A stretch of 12,024 bases of DNA from an uncultured Rubrivivax sp. (GTDB lineage Bacteria > Pseudomonadota > Gammaproteobacteria > Burkholderiales > Burkholderiaceae_C): positions 1 to 12,024 of the forward strand of contig CALJUI010000279.1 in NCBI GenBank assembly GCA_937975735.1. The letters run 5' to 3'. The notes beneath the pieces are model-generated. The model searched no databases, was not told the origin of the DNA, and saw nothing but the letters and a program-made list of their open reading frames with translations. Positions 7,401 through 12,024 of the stretch are shown piece by piece (within the stretch, counting starts at the first letter, position 1; every line of letters starts with the position of its first letter). The position numbers were made by a program, and so were the translations under genes.

Positions 7401-7410
7401 CCCGATCCCG

Positions 7411-7447
7411 GGCCGACCGCCCGCCGCCTCGGCGCCCGGTCGGCCTT
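7411..7447 (+). terminator. Hairpin 2 (leaky terminator or attenuator) before dctQ
   Basis: GGCCGACCG (7411-7419) pairs perfectly with CGGTCGGCC (7437-7445). An inner CGCCG/CGGCG stem (7422-7426 with 7430-7434) fits inside the loop. A short TT follows. Together with hairpin 1 it separates the binding-protein message from dctQM and could give higher binding-protein expression than membrane-subunit expression. Confidence 0.6.
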
Positions 7448-7464
7448 GTCGTGTGATCCCCGCC

Positions 7465-7935
7465 ATGAAACGCCTGGAGTCGCTGTTCGCGATCGTCGCC
7501 GCCGTCGCGCTGTTCGCGATGATGGCGTTGACCTTCGCCGACGTCGTCGGGCGGAAGTTCTTCGACAACTCGCTGACCGGCGCGGTCGAGCTGACGGAGA
7601 TCTTCATGATGCTGATGATCTTCTTCTCGCTGCCGCTGGCCTCGCTGGCGGGCGAGCACATCGTGTTCGACCTGCTCGACCGCAGCCTGCCGGCGGCGCT
7701 GCTGCGCTGGCAGAAGCGGCTGTCGCATGGCCTGACCGCGCTGATCTTCCTCGGCGCCGCCTGGGTCGTCTCGCAGCGCGCGGCGCGCACTTGGGAATAC
7801 GGTGACGTCACGGCGACGCTGGAGATCCGCCTCGGGCCCTTCCACTACATGGTCGCGGTGATGCTGGCGGTCACCGCACTGGCCCACGCCTGGCTGGCCT
7901 GGCGCGCCGAGCGCGGCGCGGGCACCCCCTCATGA
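7465..7935 (+). CDS. TRAP transporter small permease subunit, DctQ-type
   Basis: A 156-residue inner-membrane protein with four hydrophobic helices (about residues 5-27, 45-65, 84-105 and 127-147). It pairs with DctM as the small, structural subunit of the Na+-coupled TRAP transporter. The family-defining segment DVVGRKFFDNSLTGAVELTE follows the first helix. The ATG at 7465 is preferred; an in-frame GTG at 7453 adds four residues. Neither has a Shine-Dalgarno sequence, so initiation may be weak or may depend on the upstream transcript structure. Its stop overlaps the dctM start (ATGA at 7932-7935), which implies translational coupling and matched dosage of the two membrane subunits. Confidence 0.94.
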   Translation: MKRLESLFAIVAAVALFAMMALTFADVVGRKFFDNSLTGAVELTEIFMMLMIFFSLPLASLAGEHIVFDLLDRSLPAALLRWQKRLSHGLTALIFLGAAWVVSQRAARTWEYGDVTATLEIRLGPFHYMVAVMLAVTALAHAWLAWRAERGAGTPS

Positions 7936-9224
7936 TCGAAGGGCTGATCGGCTTCGCGGCGATGTTCGCGCTGATGCTGATGCGCGTGCCGATCGCCATC
8001 AGCATGGGCCTGGTCGGACTGGTCGGCCTCGGCCTGATGCGCTCGTGGCCGGCGGCAATGTCGTCCGCTGCCGGCGAGTTCATCGACATCGGCGCCTACA
8101 CGCTGTCGGTGGTGCCCCTGTTCGTGCTGATGGGCAATTTCGTCACCCGCGCCGGCATGTCGCGCGACCTCTACCAGGCCGCCTACGCCTTCATCGGCCA
8201 CCGCCGCGGCGGGCTGGCGATGTCGACGATCGCCGCCTGCGCCGGCTTCGGCGCGATCTGCGGCTCGTCGATCGCGACCACCGCGACGATGGCCCGCGTC
8301 GCGATGCCGCAGATGCGGCGCTTCAACTACGCGCCGGCCTTCGCCGCCGGCTCGATCTGCGCCGGCGCGACGCTGGGCATCCTGATCCCGCCGTCGGTGA
8401 TCCTCGTCATATACGGGATCATGACCGAGCAGAGCATCGGCGCATTGTTCGCCGCCGGCGTGATTCCGGGCCTGCTCGCGACCGGCTTCTACCTCGCCGC
8501 GTCGATGTGGATCACGCGGCGCCACCCCGAGTGGGGTCCGCCAGGAGACCGGGCGAGCTGGGGCGAACGCCTGCACGCGCTGCGCGGCATCTGGGGCGTG
8601 CTGCTGCTGTTCGCGATCGTGATGGGCGGCATGTACGGCGGCTTCTTCACGCCGACCGAGGCCGCCGGCGTCGGCGCCACCGGCGGCTTCGTGTTCGCGC
8701 TGGCGCGTGGCGCGCTCGACTGGCGCACGCTGCGCGAAGTGCTGGTCGAGTCGGCGCGCACCTCGGCGATGCTGTTCACCATCGTCATCGGCGCCTCGCT
8801 GTTCGCGAACTTCCTGAACTTCACCGACCTGCCGGGCGCGCTGCGCGAGTTCGTCGTGCAGTTCGACGTGCATCCGATCATGGTCGTGATCGCGATCTGC
8901 GCGATCTACGTCGTGCTCGGCATGGCGATGGAAAGCCTGTCGATGATGCTGCTGACGGTGCCGGTGTTCTTCCCGCTGGTCACCGCGCTCGGCTTCGACC
9001 CGGTCTGGTTCGGCATCATCGTCGTCTGCGTGATCGAGATCAGCCTGATCACGCCGCCGGTGGGCATGAACATCTTCGTGCTGTCGAGCGTGCTGCCCGA
9101 CGTGAAGACGACGACGATCTGGCGCGGCGTGCTGCCCTTCGTCGCCGCGGACATCGTGCGCATGGGCGTGCTGATCGGGTTCCCGGCCCTGAGCCTGTAC
9201 CTGCCGCGCCTGCTGAACCTGTAA
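7932..9224 (+). CDS. TRAP transporter large permease subunit, DctM-type
   Basis: A 430-residue polytopic inner-membrane protein, the transport-conducting elevator subunit of a TRAP system (ion transporter superfamily). Conserved blocks in order are: PLFVLMGNF near residue 58; GAICGSSIATTATM near 108, which is part of a Na+/substrate hairpin; GATLGILIPPSVI near 146; GGFFTPTEAAGVGA near 237; and ITPPVGMNIFV near 375. Length fits the family. It starts in the ATGA overlap with dctQ. A long GC-rich hairpin follows the stop. Together with the DctP- and DctQ-type genes it makes a complete three-component transporter of unknown substrate. Confidence 0.96.
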   Translation: MIEGLIGFAAMFALMLMRVPIAISMGLVGLVGLGLMRSWPAAMSSAAGEFIDIGAYTLSVVPLFVLMGNFVTRAGMSRDLYQAAYAFIGHRRGGLAMSTIAACAGFGAICGSSIATTATMARVAMPQMRRFNYAPAFAAGSICAGATLGILIPPSVILVIYGIMTEQSIGALFAAGVIPGLLATGFYLAASMWITRRHPEWGPPGDRASWGERLHALRGIWGVLLLFAIVMGGMYGGFFTPTEAAGVGATGGFVFALARGALDWRTLREVLVESARTSAMLFTIVIGASLFANFLNFTDLPGALREFVVQFDVHPIMVVIAICAIYVVLGMAMESLSMMLLTVPVFFPLVTALGFDPVWFGIIVVCVIEISLITPPVGMNIFVLSSVLPDVKTTTIWRGVLPFVAADIVRMGVLIGFPALSLYLPRLLNL

Positions 9225-9261
9225 CGGCCGTCCCCCCGGGGCCGGGGGGACCGCGGGCCGT
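9224..9261. terminator. GC-rich hairpin after dctM
   Basis: GTCCCCCC (9230-9237) pairs with GGGGGGAC (9244-9251) around the loop GGGGCC. The outer ACGGCC (9224-9229) pairs with GGCCGT (9256-9261) across a four-base bulge. It starts right at the dctM stop. It has no T tract, so termination strength is uncertain, but the position suggests the 3' end of the TRAP transcript. Confidence 0.6.
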
Positions 9262-9271
9262 GCAACTTGCA

Positions 9272-9277
9272 TAGGAT
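9272..9277 (+). promoter_or_regulatory. Candidate -10 box of the TPR-like gene
   Basis: TAGGAT sits within CTTGCATAGGATG just after the dctM hairpin, about 70 bp before the preferred ATG. It is the same hexamer as in front of the TRAP operon. No clear -35 is seen. Confidence 0.28.
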
Positions 9278-9347
9278 GCCAGCCATCCCCGGACCGCAGC
9301 GACGCCCCCGCGTGAAACCGACGCCCCACCCCGACCCCGGCCCGGCC

Positions 9348-9839
9348 ATGCACGACATCCTGGCCGCGCTGCGGCGCGCCGAGTCGACGGGGCGTCCCTG
9401 GGTGCTGTGCGACGCGCTGGGCGCGGCCGGCCGGTCCTATCGGCGGCTGGGCGCGCTGTCGCCCGCGCTGGCGATGTTCGAGCAGGCGCTGCGCTGGTCG
9501 CGCGTGACCGGCGGCGCCGATCAGACGGTCGACGTGCACTGCGAGCTCTGCGAGACCCACACGCTGCAGTACGAGGCGACCGGTCCGGACGACACGCTGC
9601 GCCGGCAATCGGCGCGCGACCATGCCCGCACGCATGCCCACGAGGCCGCACGGCTGTCGGTGCACGCCACCGACGCGCGCTGGGAGGTCACCGTGCTGCT
9701 GCGCCTGAGCGACCTGCTCGACCGCCTCGGCGACCACGATGACGCGATCGAGCTGCAGGTGCGTGCGCTGCGCCAGATGTCCGACCCGGCCGACGCGCCC
9801 CCGCCGGACGCCAGCACGGCGCACGGGACGCTTCACTAG
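9348..9839 (+). CDS. Small TPR-like protein of unknown function
   Basis: A 163-residue soluble protein with no signal peptide or membrane segment that I could not assign to a named family. Two helix pairs fit the tetratricopeptide pattern: LGAAGRSYRRLGALSPALAMFEQAL near residues 23-47, and LRLSDLLDRLGDHDDAIELQVRAL near 107-135. This suggests a protein-binding scaffold. Between them is an acidic, His-rich linker with HCELCETH and a HARTHAHE stretch, which might bind metal. The C-terminus is Pro/Ala-rich and disordered. The start is uncertain: the ATG at 9348 and an in-frame GTG at 9312 (adding 12 mostly Pro/polar residues) both lack a clear ribosome-binding site. It converges on uvrA with 6 bp between stops. 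That it is a real gene is supported by its coding-like composition and by filling the gap between neighbours. Confidence 0.7.
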   Translation: MHDILAALRRAESTGRPWVLCDALGAAGRSYRRLGALSPALAMFEQALRWSRVTGGADQTVDVHCELCETHTLQYEATGPDDTLRRQSARDHARTHAHEAARLSVHATDARWEVTVLLRLSDLLDRLGDHDDAIELQVRALRQMSDPADAPPPDASTAHGTLH

Positions 9840-9845
9840 GCGCGC

Positions 9846-12024
9846 TCAGCGCGCCAGCACCGCCTCCAGCGCCACCCCGGTGTGGGTGCGCGCCGCGACC
9901 ACCGCCTCCGGCGCGCCTTCGGCGGCAACCCGGCCCCCCGCGGCGCCGCCTTCGGGCCCGAGGTCGATGACCCAGTCGGCTTCGGCGATGACGTCCAGGT
10001 CGTGCTCGATGACGACGACGCTGTGGCCGCCGTCGACCAGCCGGTGCAGCACCCGGATCAGCCGCTCGACGTCGGCCATGTGCAGGCCGACGGTGGGCTC
10101 GTCGAGCACGTACAGCGTGTGCGGCGCCTTGTTGCCACGCCGGGTCACGTCGTCGCGCACCTTGCTCAGTTCGGTCACCAGCTTGATGCGCTGCGCCTCG
10201 CCGCCGGACAGCGTGGGTGACGGCTGGCCCAATGTCAGATAGCCCAGGCCGACGTCCTTGAGCAGCTGCAGCGGGTGGGCGATCGCCGGCATCGACGCGA
10301 AGAATTCGACCGCCTCGTCGACCTGCATCAGCAGCACCTCGCCGATGTGCTTGCCGCGCCAGGTCACCGCCAGCGTCTCGGGGTTGAAGCGCTGCCCGTG
10401 GCAGGTGTCGCAGGGTACCTTGACGTCGGGCAGGAAGCTCATCTCGATCGTCCGCAGGCCCTGGCCCTCGCACGAGGGGCAGCGACCCTGGCCGGTGTTG
10501 AAGGAGAAGCGCGCCGCGTTGTAGCCGCGCGCCTTGGCCTCGAGCGTCTCGGTGAAGAGCTTGCGGATCGTGTCCCAGAAGCCGATGTAGGTGGCCGGGC
10601 AGGAGCGCGGCGTCTTGCCGATCGGCGTCTGGTCGACCTCGAGCACGCGGTCGACCGCCTGCCAGCCGTCGATCGCGCTGCAGCCGGTCGGCGCCGCGGT
10701 GCCCTTGCTCGCCACCATCGCGGCGACGCTGGTCAGCAGCACGTCGCGCGCCAGCGTGCTCTTGCCCGAGCCCGACACGCCGGTCACCGCGACGAGCCGG
10801 TGCAACGGCACGCGCACGTCGAGCTCGCGCAGGTTGTGCAGCGACGCGCCGCGCAGCTGCAACGCCGGCGCGTCGGGCGCGACCTGGCGACGCGACTGCA
10901 GCGGGTGCATCAGCGGCTGCGCGAGGAAGCGCCCGGTGACCGAGGCCGGCGTCGCCGACAGCTCGGCCGCCGTGCCCTGCGCGACCAGCGTGCCGCCGCG
11001 GCGGCCGGCGCCGGGGCCGATGTCGATCAGGTGATCGGCGCGGCGGATCGTGTCCTCGTCGTGCTCGACGACGACCAGCGTGTTGCCCTTCGCGCCGAGC
11101 TTGGCCAGCGCGCCGAGAAGGATGCCGTTGTCGCGCGGATGCAGGCCGATCGTCGGCTCGTCGAGCACGTAGCACACGCCCTGCAGGTGGCTGCCGAGCT
11201 GCGCCGCCAGCCGGATGCGCTGCGCCTCGCCGCCGGACAGCGTCGGCGCCGCGCGGTCGAGCGTCAGGTAGCCCAGGCCGACGTCCTGCAGGAACTGCAG
11301 CCGGCTCGCGATCTCGGCGATCACGTCGCGGGCGATGCCGGCCTCGCGCGGATTCAGCCGGCCCTCGGTGCGCAGGCCCTCGACCCAGCGCGCGGCGTCG
11401 GCGACCGACCAGGTCGCGACCTCGCCGATCGGCAGGCCGTCGAACTGGACCGCGCGCGCGGCAGGATTGAGCCGGGTGCCGCCGCAGTCGGCACAGGGGG
11501 CATCGGCCACGCCCTCGACGTCCTTCTCCTCCGACGGGAAGCTCTGCTCGCGGCCCTTGTGGTCGTCGTCGCGCACCGAGTCGTCGAAGGCCTTGCGCTG
11601 CTCGCGCGTCAGCGCCAGGCCGGTGCCGACGCAGGTCGTGCACCAGCCGTGCTTGCTGTTGTAGCTGAACATGCGCGGGTCCAGCTCGGGGTAGCTGGTG
11701 CCGCAGACCGGGCAGGCGCGCTTGGTCGAGAACACCTTGACCGCGCCGATGCCGGCGGTCGGCTGGCCGCCGTCCATCGCCGCGGCCAGGCCGTCGAGCG
11801 GCTGCAGCAGGTGCAGCACGCCCTTGCCGAGCTCGAGCGCGCGGGCCAGCAGCGTGCGCAGCTCGCCCTCGCGGTCGGCCGAGACCACGAGGTCGCCGAC
11901 CGGCAGCTCCAGCGTGTGCTCCTTGAAGCGGTCGATGCGCGGGAACGGGCTCAGCGACAGGAACTCGCCGTCGACGCGCAGATGCGTGTGGCCGCGCGCC
12001 TTGGCACACTTCGCGAGGGCGGTG
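9846..12024 (-). CDS. uvrA: UvrA-family excinuclease ATPase, C-terminal 725 residues (5' end outside window)
   Basis: DNA-damage-recognition ATPase of the UvrA family (ABC class). The frame continues from 9846 through base 12024 with no stop. A GTG at 11888 is internal, since conserved sequence (an HLRVDGEF... segment) continues upstream of it. Visible features are: zinc module CPVC...CTTC (11703-11714, 11631-11642) with a later CADC (11484-11495); first signature LSGGEAQRIRL with Walker B YVLDEPTIGLH; second Walker A GVSGSGKST (10755-10781); second zinc module CPSC...CDTC (10401-10481); and second signature LSGGEAQRIKL with Walker B YVLDEPTVGLH and switch IEHD. The first Walker A and the UvrB-binding domain would lie outside the window. 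The insertion domain is only 45 residues where I recall about 125 in E. coli UvrA, and there are extra inserts (ASKGTAAPTGC; KVRDDVTRRGNKAPH). It is therefore probably a UvrA paralogue, perhaps the double-length betaproteobacterial form, rather than the canonical housekeeping UvrA. Confidence 0.93.
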   Translation of the reverse strand, partial: TALAKCAKARGHTHLRVDGEFLSLSPFPRIDRFKEHTLELPVGDLVVSADREGELRTLLARALELGKGVLHLLQPLDGLAAAMDGGQPTAGIGAVKVFSTKRACPVCGTSYPELDPRMFSYNSKHGWCTTCVGTGLALTREQRKAFDDSVRDDDHKGREQSFPSEEKDVEGVADAPCADCGGTRLNPAARAVQFDGLPIGEVATWSVADAARWVEGLRTEGRLNPREAGIARDVIAEIASRLQFLQDVGLGYLTLDRAAPTLSGGEAQRIRLAAQLGSHLQGVCYVLDEPTIGLHPRDNGILLGALAKLGAKGNTLVVVEHDEDTIRRADHLIDIGPGAGRRGGTLVAQGTAAELSATPASVTGRFLAQPLMHPLQSRRQVAPDAPALQLRGASLHNLRELDVRVPLHRLVAVTGVSGSGKSTLARDVLLTSVAAMVASKGTAAPTGCSAIDGWQAVDRVLEVDQTPIGKTPRSCPATYIGFWDTIRKLFTETLEAKARGYNAARFSFNTGQGRCPSCEGQGLRTIEMSFLPDVKVPCDTCHGQRFNPETLAVTWRGKHIGEVLLMQVDEAVEFFASMPAIAHPLQLLKDVGLGYLTLGQPSPTLSGGEAQRIKLVTELSKVRDDVTRRGNKAPHTLYVLDEPTVGLHMADVERLIRVLHRLVDGGHSVVVIEHDLDVIAEADWVIDLGPEGGAAGGRVAAEGAPEAVVAARTHTGVALEAVLAR

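Noticed and set aside
7845..9836. 663-residue minus-strand open frame opposite dctM and the TPR-like gene
   Set aside because: Composition is dominated by His, Asp, Gln, Arg and Ala without domain motifs. It spans three features on the other strand, including the dctM hairpin. It is an antisense shadow.
9688..12009. 773-residue minus-strand open frame overlapping uvrA
   Set aside because: It is the shifted frame of uvrA, Arg/Ala/Pro-rich with no motifs, while the uvrA frame shows all ATPase and zinc motifs.

Overview
The window reads as a chromosomal segment of a high-GC (roughly two-thirds or more G+C by eye) betaproteobacterium, most likely Burkholderiales near the Rubrivivax/Leptothrix/Methylibium group. 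This rests on the GroEL tail type, the engB / cytochrome c4 / msrP-msrQ neighbourhood and the GC-saturated third positions. It is densely coding. No gap exceeds about 135 bp, and there are no tRNA, rRNA, insertion sequence, prophage or CRISPR signals.

Layout, left to right. (1) 3' end of groEL (+) with its Gly-Gly-Met tail, closed by a very strong intrinsic terminator. (2) A DUF1631-family protein (+, 503-2206). It converges, with a 9-bp gap, on a minus-strand pair: engB (3085-3774) and a downstream epoxide-hydrolase-like alpha/beta hydrolase (2216-3109) that overlaps the engB 3' end by 25 bp. (3) Divergent from engB, a secreted dihaem cytochrome c4-type protein (3853-4479, +) with its own intrinsic terminator. 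(4) The two-gene msrPQ operon (4614-6243, +), which encodes periplasmic methionine sulfoxide repair: a Tat-exported molybdoenzyme and its haem membrane partner. (5) A complete TRAP transporter (+): dctP-type binding protein (6354-7373), two tandem hairpins, then dctQ- and dctM-type membrane subunits overlapping by ATGA (7465-9224). (6) A small TPR-like protein of unknown function (about 9348-9839, +). It converges, with a 6-bp gap, on the 3' portion of an unusual uvrA-family gene (9846-12024, -) that runs off the right edge.

How the genes work together: cytochrome c4 and MsrPQ are both envelope redox proteins, and MsrQ feeds electrons from the membrane to MsrP. The TRAP genes form a Na+-coupled uptake system for an unidentified organic acid or similar solute. 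The remaining genes (chaperonin, ribosome-assembly GTPase, hydrolase, DNA repair ATPase) are housekeeping or unlinked.

I do not see a clearly novel multi-gene system. The best leads are: the UvrA-family protein with a strongly shortened insertion domain and extra inserts; the tandem hairpins between the TRAP binding-protein and membrane genes; -10-like boxes so close to the engB and DUF1631 starts that leaderless mRNAs are possible; the apparent absence of the resB/ccsB genes often found between cytochrome c4 and msrP in this order; and the orphan TPR protein with a Cys/His cluster.
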